A stretch of DNA of 64,000 bases, taken from positions 177,056,798-177,120,797 of the forward strand of contig NC_134138.1 of the NCBI RefSeq assembly GCF_033958435.1. The letters run 5' to 3'. The stretch comes from Carettochelys insculpta. Taxonomy: Eukaryota; Chordata; Testudines; Carettochelyidae. The translations under genes and the position numbers were made by a program. The notes under the pieces were generated by a model. The model saw only the letters and a program-made list of their open reading frames with translations, did not search any database and was not told the DNA's origin. Below, piece after piece: positions 23,300-35,640 of the stretch; positions within the stretch are counted from its first letter, which is position 1; each line of letters starts with the position of its first letter.

Positions 23300-24372
23300 A
23301 ATAGCTCTTGGAACACTGTGGAAGTATCAGAAGTATCAAAGAACACTAAGGCTGTGCTGACTGACCCAAGTAATTATAGGCCTGTCAGGATGACATTGAT
23401 CCCAGGAAAGATAAAGGAGCAACTGACACAGGATACAATTCATAAAGAATAAAGGGAGGGTAGTCATTCATGCCAGTCAACGTGGACATCTGGAAAACAG
23501 ATCCTGTTAAATTAACTTAATATCTTTTTAGATAAGATAGCAATGCGATAGCTAAATGTAATAATGTAGATGTAGTACACTTCTGTAAGGCATGTGATTC
23601 AGTACGGTGTGACGTTTGATTAAACACTTGGAATGATGTAAAATTAACATGGCATGTGTTAAATGGATTAAAAACTCGCTAATTGCTAGGAATCAAAATG
23701 TAAGTGTTAATGGGGAATCATCATTTAATAGGTCTGTTTCCAGTGGGGTCCTGCAGGGATTGGTTTTTCACCCTGTGCTATTTAACATTTTCATCACTTC
23801 ACTGGAAGAAAACATAAAACCTGATAAAGTTGTCAGATAACACAAAAATTGAGCTTGCTAAATCATGAAGCTGACTAAATCATGAAGCCGACGAGTCACC
23901 AAGTCAGAGTGATCTGCATCACTTGGTAAGCTGAGTGCAAACAAATAATATATGGCTAAATGGGGCTGTAAACCTCTGGGAACACAGAATGTAGGCAATA
24001 CTGACAGGATTGGTGACACTATCCTGGGAAGCAATGACTATGAAAAAGAATCCTGGTGGACAGTCAACTGAATGTGAGCTCCCAGGGCAAAGCTGTGGTC
24101 TCAAAGGGCTAATGTGATCTTTGGATACATAAACAAGGGATTCTCAGCTACAAGTAGAGATACTATATTACTGTTGTACTGTGCACTGATGCAACTGTTG
24201 CTGGAGTAGTATGTCTGTTTCTGGTGTTCATAATTCAAGAGAGGTTGATAAGTAGGAGAGCTTTCAGAGAAGAGCCCCAAGGATGATTAGGATTAGCAAA
24301 CATGCCTTCCAGTGATAGATGGAAAAAGATCCATTTATTTAGGTTAACAAAGAGAAAGTAAACAGGGGACTT
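23300..24372 (+). mobile_element. Old, decayed CR1-like LINE
   Basis: Fragments in order match CR1 reverse transcriptase: 'taattataggcctgtcagga' (NYRPVR-like), KWIKNSLIARNQNVSVNG, SGVLQGLVFHPVLFNIFI (SGVPQGSVLGPVLFNIFI in intact copies), then the 3' region ('agagaagagccccaaggatg'). The catalytic FADD region is broken, with many stops and frameshifts. Confidence 0.75.
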
Positions 24373-24965
24373 GATTACAATCCATATGTACCACCACAAA
24401 GAACACATATGGTATAAATGTTTATTAAGTCAAACAAGATAGATAGGACACTGAAAGCAGAGCACATGGCCGCAGGATTGTATATCTCAGCACAGAGAAA
24501 TTGTGACTTTCTGCACTCAGCGCAGCACCTTGGAGCTGGTGTTTCCTGTGAGTTGTGCACTTGGGTGGCCACCCAGGAGAGATTCAAATCCACCTGATTG
24601 GCAGAGCACCCACAGAACATGGATGCCAGAGTACCAGATGTGCGGCCAGTAAGGCCCATGTCATCAACTGTGCAATCCCACCGTGCAGCTCCCCACCACA
24701 CATTCAGCAAAATCCTTTCTGCATACGTAACCTGCATACATCGCCTGCATACATAATCTTTCTGTTTACATAACCTTTCTGCATACATATCTTTCCTGCA
24801 TGAAGAACTGAATAAGGTTGAGATTTTCCAACCCTTCTGCACAGCTGTGAAGTCTGCACAATGAGATGGAGAAAAACTCACACTGTTCACAACAGCTGAT
24901 ACTTAGAGTGCCAAAAGGGACCTTCACCTGCAACATACTCTTTAACCTGAGAAACAAAAGAAATA
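24373..24965. other. Unassigned stretch
   Basis: Contains an imperfect repeat of 'ctgcatacataacctttctg'-type units at about 24717-24800; otherwise nothing recognised. Confidence 0.4.
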
Positions 24966-24969
24966 TCTG

Positions 24970-25852
24970 TAGCATGGTGTGTAGCAACACTTAATAGTGA
25001 TGTATCTTTTAGTGGAAACATTGTATTACCATGTATCTTTGCATTATCCCTGTATTACCTTATATCTTTTTAATAGACCACAGAGGTTTGTATTTCTCTT
25101 CAGATTTGTTGTTTTATACTACTTTGTAGCTTTGTATTACCCTTTATATTGGTTATTTTATATTCATAGACACTTTGTGCCAGATTCCATATTGTATTTA
25201 AAACTCCATTTTAACTTTGTATTAGCCTGTAAACCTTGTGCTGTCTGTGTGAGAGTGGGCGTGTGTGAGAGCCACCTGGAAGTGTGAATGTAGATGCTTA
25301 AAGGGTTACCCTCTGGACCCAGCTTCTCTGGACAACAAAGTCTTGGCTGAAGAACGATGGATGACAACAAAGGCTGAAGAATGATGAGAACTGGACTTTA
25401 CAGCAGTAACCCACCCGGAGAGGAAGATTAAATCCCATTTGTAGGTGATGAGTCACACAGAAATCTTGGACAGTGGGAAAGGATCAAACCCATCTGCCAT
25501 TGACTCATTATGCCTGGGGCAGTGGGACAGAACCAGGACTATGGACTAAAGCTGTAGAAGATGTGAGTACCCCTGTCGGGTTGGATTCCTCTTCTCATCT
25601 TGTCGACATCGGAGCATTGATCTGGATCAACAGAACCTGGCTCCACACTCACCTCTAATCCATCTGGCCAATGGGCTAGAGTGAGCAGCCTTTGATAACT
25701 ATAAGCAACCACAAGATGGGGGGGTGCGCCTCTGAGTAAACTATGTATATTATATGCATAAATATAACGGCATTGTATTTTCAATAAACACAGCGTTCTT
25801 GCCTTGTCCCTCTAAAAAGATCCAGTGTGATTCTTATAAGTGTCACAGGTGT
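24970..25852 (+). mobile_element. Possible solo LTR
   Basis: The segment begins TGTAGCATGGTG and ends ...AAGTGTCA. Near the 3' end it carries 'gcataaatataacgg' (TATA-like) and 'tcaataaacacagcg' (poly-A signal), then a pyrimidine-rich 'cttgccttgtccctct'. This layout resembles vertebrate endogenous retrovirus LTRs. No target duplication and no internal genes are visible. Confidence 0.35.
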
Positions 25853-26670
25853 TGTGGCATGCTCACAGCCACCAGGATCACATTCAGATTGTGGCCAGTG
25901 GAAAGGTCACCACAGTGGCCATGGCTTGCTCAAGAGGAAATACAATAATGTATGGTGCCATAGGGTCAAGCTAGTCATCCTCCTGGAGTCATTTCCACTG
26001 ACCTGCACATACCCAGCCAAGCCCACTGAGTGTTGCTGACCGTAGATCCATCAGCAACACACCACTTCGGATGAGTGCAGGGGCAGTCTGACCCCGCTCC
26101 CATAGTGGCACAGCACAAGAGCAACACAAGCTTCCTAGCTCCTACTACTCTCAGGCTGTGCTGCTCCTGAGGAGGGGGGACTTCCCCACCCACACTGGAA
26201 GTAGCAGAGCTCCGTGGCCTGGGCCGGGGTGGGAGGGGAATGCACAGGGAAGGTGTGAGAAGGGCAGGGCCTGGGCAGAGCAGGAGCAGGAGGGAAAGGG
26301 TCAGAGGCACAGGATGAGTTGGGAGGGGGCGAGGCAGCGGCACCTAACTAGTGCTCCCCCCCTCCCCCTCCCCGGAATCACTGACCTAGTTGCCTCTGCA
26401 CATAGCAGGAAATGGGAGGCAGCTAACGAAAAGATGTTATAGTAGCCACATTCCATGGGGGGACAACAAAGACAGTGCAGGGCAGTCACAAAGCCACAGC
26501 AGGCGAACAATAAGTTGGTCCAAGAGATGCACAGAGGTGATGTCACTCCTTGCACATCTTTTCCATATGGAGGGAAGTCTATGCTCCAAACTAGTTCCCA
26601 GATGTGGGAAAATACAGTCAAAGCAGCCATTACCCAGGGGTTCTCTGGAGCATTCTCAGGAAGGTGCTCT
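25853..26670. other. Unassigned, partly G-rich stretch
   Basis: A purine-rich segment lies at about 26160-26370. No domain is visible in the open frames. Confidence 0.4.
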
Positions 26671-26730
26671 AGGTCAGTGTTCTGCAACCAGTGTGCTGCA
26701 CCACATTGGTGTGCCATGAAGTGTCACTTA

Positions 26731-26930
26731 GGCTGTGTCCAGACTAGCCCCAGACTTCGAAGGGGCAAGGTAATTAGAGTGTTAGGAGATTACTAATGCA
26801 GTGCTGCGGTGCACATGCAGCACTTCATTAGTCAAAATCTCCCCCGCAGCAACTTCAAGGTGTGAAACACCAAAGTGCCAACTTGCGTGTAGCCGCGGGT
26901 CAGCCACGGGTACTTCAAAGTGCCCACACT
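26731..26930. mobile_element. Partial Harbinger-like MITE
   Basis: Starts GGCTGTGTCCAGACTAGCC and contains 'gcagcacttcattagtcaaa'. It lies just inside the hAT left end. The matching right end is not visible. Confidence 0.5.
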
Positions 26931-26949
26931 CCTTCCAAGTCCCTTTACT

Positions 26950-28600
26950 CCTCAAAATTTAGTTACCCTGTCATGAAGCTAATTGTTTGCACCAAAAAAG
27001 CAAATACTATTGGGGAAACATTGATATTACTGGCATGCAGAGAAACTGTAAGACATATGATAGGATCTGACACAGCAAAGGAGGTTAGCGAAGCATCACT
27101 TTCAGCCAATATTGTAAAAAGACACATTTATGAAATGTCTGAAGATTTATTAAGCATGCTTGTTGGAAAATTAAAAATTGCTGAAATTCTCTACAAATTG
27201 ATGAATTAATGAACCTCAGAAACAAAGCCCAGCTAACAAATAGTGTGCGTTTTGTTGATGAAGGCTGCATAAAAGAATATGTTTTTATTTTTTTACAAAA
27301 CTACATGAAAGAACAACTGGGGATGAAATTTTTTGGAATTGAATGGAAAAACTGAGAAAATATTTGCACTGATGGTGCCACTGCAATGACCAGAAACATC
27401 AAAGGTTTTATTTCAGACATTCAGAACCAAAACTGAAGCACTTATGGCCAAGGGTTTGCCAGATGAATTCACATCAGTTTTGAGTGAGTGCAAGAAAATT
27501 AACATGATCCAATCAAAAGCTCCCAATTCTCATCTGTTTGACGTTCTTTGTGAAGAGATGGGAACCAAACATTGTTCTCTATTTTTTCACACAGATGTAT
27601 GCTGGCTTTTCTGAGAAAAAGTTTTATGCAGATTATTCAAACTCAGAAACAAAGTTTAGCAATTCCTAAGGTATGAAAATTAATCAAATTTTATAAAATT
27701 GTTCCAAGATATAAAACATGGAGGTATACCTATCTCATAGAGCTGGAAGGGACCTTCAGAGGTCATCAAGTCCAGTCCCCTGCACTCACAACAGGACCTA
27801 TAACCATCCCTGACAGATTTTTTTTCAATCTATTTGCTCCAGATCCCTAAATTGTCCCCTCAAGGACTGAGCACACAACCCTGGGTTTAGCAGGCTCAAA
27901 CCACCTGAGCTATCCCTCTCCCCATGAACTATCTCTCCCAAATCCCTAAAATAATCTCTGGCTGGCCAAATTCACTTACATGGCTGATGTTTTTGAACAT
28001 GTCAATGAGGTAAATCGCAAAGTGCAAAGTCCTAATGAAAACATTCTAACATGCACAGACAAGCTGAATGGTTTTCACGCAACCCTAAAATTATGGCATA
28101 ACGAAGTTAAGTGCAGCTCACTGGAGATGTTCAAGCAGACAAGTGAGGTTGAAACATACAACAAAATTGGACTGTTAAATTTGTCTGAGTAATATTTAAT
28201 CATATTTCACGATAAATTTGTCTATTATTTTAAATTGACTGGTACTGGCTGTTACGATTGGATTCGCAACCACTTTGCAGCAGCACCTGAAGCTCCAGTG
28301 AACCAACTTTCTCTTAAGATGAGAGAGGAGTTGGCCAATCTCAAGACTGACTGAATATTACAGTTGAAGTTCAGTGAAGTACCATTGGTTGTTTTTTGGA
28401 TTCAAGTGAAAAAATGAGTATCCAACAATTTCCACTCAGGATATTTCAGTCATGCTGCCATTTTCAACAACACAGCTTTGCGATCTCATCTTTTCAAAAT
28501 TAACTTCAATTAAAACCAAGAAATGGTGATATTTGCTGGGTCTGGATCAAGACCTTTGCATGTCTCTTGCTAATGTACAGCCAAATATGCACCATCTGTG
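26950..28600 (+). pseudogene. hAT transposase pseudogene (ZBED5/FAM200-like)
   Basis: Fragments in order match the ZBED5/SCAND3-type transposase: KANTIGETLILLACRE, SLSANIVKRHIYEMSEDLLS, the 'ICTDGATAMT' block (CTDGA is the family motif), SHLFDVLCEEMGTKHCSLFF, then after the SINE YMADVFEHVNEVNRKVQSPN, ENILTCTDKL and the C-terminal 'MREELANLKTD...LKFSEVPLVVFWI'. Stops and frameshifts are scattered throughout, and the second catalytic region is largely lost. Confidence 0.8.
27737..27928 (-). mobile_element. tRNA-derived SINE (tortoise PolIII / CryI type)
   Basis: On the minus strand it reads 'gggatagctcaggtggtttg' (A-box side), then 'cccagggttgtgtgctcagt' (B-box side), and ends in a CR1-like tail 'gacctctgaaggtcccttcc'. 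The tRNA head plus CR1 tail is the plan of the tortoise PolIII/SINE. CTATCTC at 27730-27736 and 27929-27935 may be the target duplication. It interrupts the hAT transposase. Confidence 0.75.
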
Positions 28601-28907
28601 CTCATGAAAACAGGTGCAAGTATCTCACTAGCTTGGTTAGCATACATAATATGTAATATATTTTCTAACTTCTGTATTTTTATTAAATATAAATAAAAAT
28701 ATGTAAGCATATATGCTCATTTGTATTTATTAGGTAAGTGTGAGTCACGAAATTGTTTGAAAGTTAAGTTTATGGCATAAACTGAGGTTAACAGTAATCT
28801 TCAATAGAAAGTTGAAAAATTATCCTGGGGATACTTAACATCAATCTGTGTGTGTGCTGTGAAATTATAATGATTGCGGAAGTGTGCCACAAGGTGATAA
28901 AGGTTGC

Positions 28908-31197
28908 GGGATAAGATTCTCTTAAGGTCTATTGTTTCCCCTAATGGCCCTTACCTTGAACAGGCAATTTGTACCAAAGTGTCTAGATTGGAAGCACTTT
29001 GTCTAGTGGGTGTCACCCAGGTATAACCACATTTGAAATACAGATACATAGTCAATATTCATCACCTGAGACAAAAAAAATGACACATGCACACAAACTG
29101 GATAATAATACGTAGCAAACCATAATTTTACATGCCACCTTGCAAGACATAACTTGTACCAGCAGCCACATAGTTATATTATAATCATATCAGGGCCATA
29201 CAACTATGAAGAATATGGGGTGTAGTGCCACACCCAGATGGACTTATGCACAGACCAGGGATGGCGTACGGTACAGGGGTGGAAGTATCAACTGCTACAT
29301 TCCACCTCTCTTCACACAGGATGCACAGCTACATACCAGTTTATGGCCCTTATCAGTGGGGTGGCTGACACAGCCAAATGGATCCATTTTTTTCCTCTAG
29401 TAGGGATCCCACTGCTCTGTCAGTGTCCCCAGATGCCCACACATGTGTGGGGTCAGAGCTTGGAAGGCGGAAGTATGGCAGCTAGTGAAAATGGCACCAT
29501 TGCCCTACAGAGGGGTGGCTACCATCCATCATCCCCTGGAGCGCATGAAGAGATGAGGATGTTCCCTCCACCTGCCAGAGGAGGAATGACTGCCACACAG
29601 TTGAATGCCTCCTCCAATGCCTTTCTCTTCTTGGGATGAGAGGTAATGGGGGCCCATAATGCACAGTGCAGCTGAGTGCCTAGCACCAAATTTCCAAATA
29701 AGAAGAAAAAATAGGTTTGTGTCCCTCTTCTTTCTTTATGACAGGTAGAGGTCACTCACATTTTTCATTTGTTAGTGGATGGAAATGGGGGCAAATGGAT
29801 TCCTACTTGGTGATCAACTGATTTTCAAAGACTGGCCTGGTGTTTCAAGGCATTAGTAACATGGATTAGCAGCTTTCTCAGTATTGATAGTGGAGGGTAG
29901 GGGACTTTTTAATCTTTAAAACAGAAAGCTTTTCTGCAAATTGTTTTAATCAAGTGAGTGTGAACACAAAAGTCAAAAAAGTTCTGAGCACAAATACCCA
30001 ATTCTCTAAATTATGTTTAACCTCCTTCAAAGCCAGAAAGTCAATCTTACTAATTCTTCCCAATGCATAAAATCTTTAGCATAGACAAGTATTTCTAACG
30101 TAAGCATGCATATTTGTAAAAAAACTGTGGCTTTTTATGCATCGTGCATTTTTCCTTTGTGAATTACCTTTAACAAAGACATAAAAGTAACTGACTCAAT
30201 CATAACATGCTTGAAAACATGAGTTAAATATCACATATGTAAAGGACATGGTATAGCCTTTAAGATACAGATAAATATCAGTGAGGGTATAAAGATCTGA
30301 CAAAATTAAAAGCAACCCGGCAAGCTAATTCAGTCCTTCAAATGCAGAGGGATGGCTGATTTTTCTCCCTGTTATTAGTATGCGATATGTTCCACAGGGA
30401 AAAAAATGTTGCTCTTTTTATTGTCGATATGGCTTTTTTCTGTGAAATGAGCATCCCTCAATACTAGAACTAATGCATTTCTCATCTAGGAAATATATTT
30501 GTGGGGTTAACAACGGGAACAACCACACTCTTTGTACAAGAGCATCCAATCATAAATTCTGTGATATGCTTCATGCATACAGAGTTACAGAGTTCTTTCA
30601 GTGATATTGGACCTTTCTTTTTTCTTTTTTTTTTCCTTTTTGTCTTTCATTTTCATTTTGCCTCACAGTAAGTTGATACATTTTCATCAAATCTTTTGTG
30701 CTGACTAAGCCAGATAAAATTTGACTAAGTTGAAGGGGTATGTTCATTAGTTACACAGTAGCTACTAACGAGTACTGTACAATTCCCGGGTTTCTAGTTT
30801 GCCTTTCAAACCCACGCTTGAACATCTAAATATTTTATTTGGTTTTTTTCAAATGAGCAAACAAGTAAAATATCAGAAATGGCTGTAAAATTTTGGAATG
30901 TGAGTGCTTCCATTGTGCCAAGACATCGATTTATATTGCTTTTTTTAATTCAGAGAATTTAGCGACAAGAATTTTGCACACAGAAAATTAGAATATTAAA
31001 ATCTGTGATTCAACCACAACATATCACAGACTCTTCTATCACCCATCTCCACATAAACAGTGTCACAAACTGCTTCTTAAACATTACTTTACTAAGTTTG
31101 ACCTTAGAATATTTTATTCTTCATAACTGGTAACAAATAACAACACTCAGCTTGAATCTCAGTTCTTACAGTACAAAACAACCCCTCCCTTGAAATG
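28908..31197. other. Unassigned AT-rich stretch
   Basis: A T/C-rich tract lies at about 30612-30650. The 133-codon frame at 29238-29639 has no recognisable domain and overlaps a minus-strand frame. No repeat ends found. Confidence 0.4.
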
Positions 31198-31330
31198 CAG
31201 TAGTGGAAAAACTACCCCCAAAAAGTTACTTGAGTAAAAGTACTGCAACTTTGAAAAAATGTATCCTTCTGTGAAATTACTTGAGTAGAAAGAGCAAACT
31301 TATTGCATATTAATTGTGCTCAGGTATCCA
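31198..31330 (+). repeat. End fragment of a Tol2-like hAT MITE
   Basis: CAGTAGTGGAAAAACTACCCC followed by 'ttacttgagtaaaagtact' and a second 'ttacttgagtag' resembles the subterminal repeats of Tol2-type hAT elements. The other end is absent. Confidence 0.5.
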
Positions 31331-32612
31331 GATGTAGAAAGTAGCCATCCTATGGAAATCTGTCTTTAACCACCTGAGTTATCCTAGAGCACCATTAAGG
31401 TAGTAAGGTGAAAAAGCAGCTCAGGACCCAGACCTGGCAAGTGAAAAGAGCTGATTAAGCACTGAACGTGAAAGAAGGAGGGAGGGACTACAGTTAATCA
31501 GTGAGCCTCAGCTGCTCTCATGGCTGGCCTGCTGGCAGGGCTTTTAAAAAGTCATCCCAGTCAGGGAAGGAGTGGAGAATGAGATGAGAAGAAACAAGAC
31601 AGAAAAGGAGACGAGCAGTATTTTTGCAAAACATGGCGTGTTGGAACAAAGTCTGGACACTGTGTATGAAGCAAGCAGGGGGTTTTATTACACACAGTGC
31701 TGGCTGAGTGCCAGTTTGCCCATTGGGACTCAGTGGGGCACTGCCAGCCAATAGATTATAATTGATTATATAGATTATTGATGGGCAGGAGGAAACTACG
31801 ATATGGGTGTCACCCACACTGGATAGGCTCTAACAGCGAGAGGAAATGAGCACAATAAACCAATAATCTAAAAAGGCTACAGAGTATCTCCGCCCATAGC
31901 TTATAGAACATCCTATCTCTAGGTGGTTTCCTCTACGTGTTAAACAAAACAGATATACAATGATCGGTTCATGTCAAGATAGGATAGAGGATAAGGTGAT
32001 GCCTCCACACTGGTGCATCCAAGGGTGTTTATCTAGAAGATTTAAAGCAAAAGACATTAACAGCATATAGCACTAACAATCGATTTCCACATGCAGAGCC
32101 TCTTCTTGGAATGTAGTTGCTGAGGCAAATATCCCTTCCTTCAGACTTCAAGGCCCTTCCTGCCTGAGCTGGGATGATCTTCTGTGGGTCTTGGGAAAAG
32201 ATAAGGGAGAGGGGCCCAGCAAGGTAGCTAGTGAGAGAGATAAAGGAGAAGGGGGCCCAGTGAGGTATCTTTCCACTCATGCTAGCTGGGTTTCTATATT
32301 AGAGGCCTACTCCAGACTCTAGGAATTGAATAGGGGGTCTTTAGCACAAACCATAGTCTGCCTGAGGAATTTTCACCCTGCACAGCAGATGGCGGGGAGT
32401 AGCTTGGGGAAAGTTCCTGGGCTTCCCCTGTGAGACTGAGAGCCCTACGCCTGGCTAGGTGGAAAGGATGGACTAACCAGCCAAGACAGGCAGAGGTGGA
32501 TGCAGGCTAAATCCTCCAGCCAAAGGGAGAGGTGTGAGACCCTGGCAAGACATGGGGGTACCTTGCCACAATGTGGATATATGTATGTGTATATGACATA
32601 TGATACACGCAC
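31331..32612. other. Unassigned stretch
   Basis: No gene or repeat ends recognised. Confidence 0.4.
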
Positions 32613-32625
32613 ATATAATATACAT

Positions 32626-32739
32626 ATTGAATAGTAACAGAGAGGAAGCCATGCTCGTCTATACACTATCAAAACAAAAAGCAGTCAAGTAGCACTGAAG
32701 ACTAGTCTTTAAAGTGCTACTTGACTGCTTTTTGCTTTG
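32626..32739 (-). mobile_element. Mini foldback retroposon, second subfamily
   Basis: Left arm 'ggaagccatgctcgtctata...gcagtcaagtagcac'; right arm is its inverse and stops at 'gactgctttttgctttg'. The centre, including the hammerhead-like core, is deleted. The perfect 13-bp duplication ATATAATATACAT flanks it (32613-32625 and 32740-32752). Confidence 0.8.
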
Positions 32740-32752
32740 ATATAATATACAT

Positions 32753-33510
32753 GTGTATTTCAAATATGGAATTTAAATGTAGTTGCAGCCTTAATTTATA
32801 AAGCTAAAGAGTGACCAAGTTAAATACAGAAATCAAATTACAGAAACCACTGGGACCACGGCTGCTTTGGCCTGGCCGGAGCACCTCCCCCCAGGTGCAC
32901 TCGGAGCTACCATGGACAAGGACTGCTCTACCCTGGCTTGAGTGCACCGCCCAGCAGCACAACCAGGACTGCATCCCTACCCATTTAATCAGTTGACTGG
33001 TTAAATCTAGTGCTTAATCAATTAACCGATTAAATGGGATTTTACATCCCTAGGCTGGGTGGGAGGTCAGAGCGCTGGAGCAGGCTGGGAGTGGAGGTCT
33101 GGCTGGGAGGAAGGGTGCAGGAGCAAGGGGAAATGCAGGAGCAGACTGGGAGTGGGAGAGCTGGGTGGGAGGAGGGGCGTGGAAGAGGAATGGGTATGCA
33201 GGGGCTGACCATAAGGGGAGTGGGAGGGGGCACTTACATGGCTCTGCTCTCCCCACCAATCCCAGCTACTGCCCTCCATATCGGCCAAAATCTGCCCAAT
33301 AGGAGCAGTGGGGAAACTCTGCCATGAACTGTTTCTGGCATTGCATTCTCCCAGCCAGCGGGAGGGTGAGCAGCAGTGCATTGTGCCATGTTTCTTCTCC
33401 CCTGCTTGCCAGATCCGGCCCATGAGGCTCTGGGGTCCCCACCCCTGTGTCGATACTGTTTTGGAATGAAAAGGTATTCATGCAGCTCTTTAAAGGCTTC
33501 TTTGTTGGCA
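32753..33510. other. Unassigned stretch with a G-rich segment
   Basis: A purine-rich, quasi-repetitive segment ('gctgggagtgg', 'gctgggtgggagg' units) lies at about 33054-33230. No coding evidence. Confidence 0.4.
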
Positions 33511-33514
33511 GGTA

Positions 33515-33757
33515 TCAGAGGGGTAGCCGTGTTAGTCTGTACCCACAAAAACAATGAGAAATCCTGTGGAACCTTATAGACTAACAGATTTGTTTGGGAG
33601 CATAAGCTTTCGTGGGCAAAGACCCGCTTTGACAGATGAAGCGGGTCTTTGCCCATGAAAGCTTATGCTCAAAAAGATCTGTTAGTCTATAAACTGCCAC
33701 AGGACTTCTTGTTGCTTTTATGGATACAGACTAACATGGCTACTCCTCTGCTACTTA
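33515..33757. mobile_element. Foldback hammerhead-like retroposon, both arms full
   Basis: The left arm starts 'aggggtagccgtgttagtct' and the right arm ends 'aacatggctactcctctg', so both reach the family terminus. The centre is 'gctttgacagatgaagcggg'. The cores are degenerate (CAGATGA; CATGAAA). No target duplication visible. Confidence 0.75.
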
Positions 33758-34799
33758 GAGCATCTCAATTCTCTTTATTTTTTTTTCTTCCAAAAAAAGT
33801 TTGAAGTAAAAAGGGAGATTGGTTCCTGTTTCATGGAAGCCACGTCTTTACCCAGTCCTGTCCTGGAAGGGGAATGACACTCCTCTTCATGCGTGTGAGA
33901 TTACTGCACATAATCCCACAACATTGGTTCCAGAGTGGAATCATCTGTAGGTTTTTTACAAATTCAACAAGGGCACCAGCTCTCAGATGACGCAGCAGCA
34001 GCTTGCTTTTGTACTGTTGCAGTAGTAACCCAGATGACAGAACAGCATTTCATTTTTTCAGGTGCATTTACTTTCTCTTGCAGGAAAGCACAGTTTCAAG
34101 GCAAGGTATCATCTCATGCAGGGGCCAGGAGGCCATGGCCCCACCAGATTTTAAAATGGCAGGGCACTTTTCCCAGCCTCAAGGGCAAGCAACAGGAGAA
34201 GAGGACATAAGGAGCAAGCATAGGGTAGGGTCTTGGGGGGAGTGGGGTTTCAGGGAGATGGGCAATGCAGGGAAGAGCTACAGTTTAGGCATGAGTCCCC
34301 CCTTCCTCGCCACACTTTTATGAAGCTCCCACTATCCCAGTCTCAGAGTGAAATGAACACTTGAGAGGTGACAGCCTGTCTGCTAATTAACATAGCATCA
34401 CTGCTCCTGAAGCGAAAAGCCAGAGGATCTGCTGTTCAAATTATAGTTTCACAGGAGTCCAAGGACTGTACAGAGACTAGGTACGAGGTGGAAAAGCTGA
34501 TGAGTGACCAGTGTGAAGTCAGAGTTGGCTGGAAGCAGTGTTCCCAATAAGCTCAGCACTTGGCGGCCACCAAGGAGAGATTCAGATGTCGCCAAGCTGA
34601 TTAGCAGAGTGCCAACTGGAGCCGGCATATATTTTTATTGGTGGCGCACACCTGCAGATGCCTCATTGCACAGAACAAAATTTATTCCGCACATGGATGG
34701 AAAACATTAGAGGAAGCACTGGCGAAAGCCTTCTCCTATTCTTTGTTATTTGAAGGGTGCTGGTGAAAAAAGCCACACCTACACCAAAATCATTGATTA
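33758..34799. other. Unassigned stretch
   Basis: No gene or repeat ends recognised. Confidence 0.4.
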
Positions 34800-35079
34800 T
34801 GTGTCTACATTGAAATAAAATAGCCGGAGCATGGCCAAGGCTGGGCTAGGCTAGGTGACTGGGGCTTATGAGGGTCAGGCTACAGGACTCTAAAACAGAG
34901 AGCAGTTGCTCATGTTTGGGCTGGAGCTTGGGCTCTGAGACCCAGTGAAGGGAGAAGTGGTCACAAGCTGGGCTCCTTGCCACTTCATAGTTCTGCAATC
35001 AGAGCATCATGAGCCTGAGTCAGCTGATCTGTGCTCTTGAGACTTGGTGCCACGGGTATTTTATTGCAGTATAGACACA
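34800..35079. mobile_element. MITE with TGTGTCTA ends
   Basis: Ends TGTGTCTACATTGAAATAAA and, as reverse complement, TGTGTCTATACTGCAATAAA: 20 bp with 4 mismatches. The interior is 'gggctggagcttgggctctg'-type, non-coding. No target duplication visible; superfamily not assigned. Confidence 0.6.
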
Positions 35080-35452
35080 CAGAGAGAAAGGTGAAGAGTC
35101 AGGGAGACCAAATAAGAGATCAAGCTAAAATGGACTCGTTGCACACTATATGAAACAGAGAAAAAGCCGGAAGATCCCGCTATTGTTTAATGTAATAAAT
35201 GTAGAACAAATAAAAACTACAGGGAAACTACTAATTATAGCTTTGAATAAGTCCAAAAGCGAGTCCAAATCCTGTAAGGTCTCCCTTTCTGCTTGTCCCC
35301 ACCTCGTAGCATTCTGGCTCAACCAGAGCCAATAATACACTCTTTTTCAGACTCACCCACAAATTCTGACTCAGATTCAGAGAGCACCTGAAGAAGAGCT
35401 AAAGGGATTCTAGGTTGACATGGCTTACACCTACTTCCTGGCTCATCAACAT

Positions 35453-35640
35453 GGCCATTTCTACACAGGCCACTTCCTTTGGAAGTGGTATGCTAATACA
35501 CAGAGCAAAAGATGCGAATGAGGCATGGATGCAAATTCCCTGCACCTCATTAGCATAACGTCACATGATTTGGAGTCCAGAAGACCGTTCCTCCAGACTC
35601 CAAAACTTCTTCTGGAGGCCCCTTCCTCCCAAAAATTTTG
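35453..35640. mobile_element. Half of a palindromic MITE
   Basis: Starts GGCCATTTCTACACAGGCC and contains the mirrored pair 'tatgctaat' / 'ctcattagcat'. The right half is missing. Confidence 0.5.

Larger units (their letters stand above)
26674..28907 (+). mobile_element. Decayed autonomous hAT element
   Basis: The left end CAGTGTTCTGCAACC and the right-end reverse complement CTTATCCCGCAACC are compatible with hAT TIRs. Adjacent 'gtgtgctgcaccac' and 'gtgtgccac' blocks lie inward. It encloses a ZBED5-like transposase pseudogene, a partial MITE near the left end and a SINE in the coding region. No clear 8-bp target duplication, so the ends are approximate. Confidence 0.55.

Noticed and set aside
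27890..27925. A tRNA gene
   Set aside because: The A- and B-box-like parts belong to the SINE head, which continues into a CR1-like tail; no cloverleaf is complete.
31198..31330. A conserved regulatory element
   Set aside because: The TTACTTGAGTAAAAGTA motif is a known subterminal repeat of Tol2-like hAT elements.
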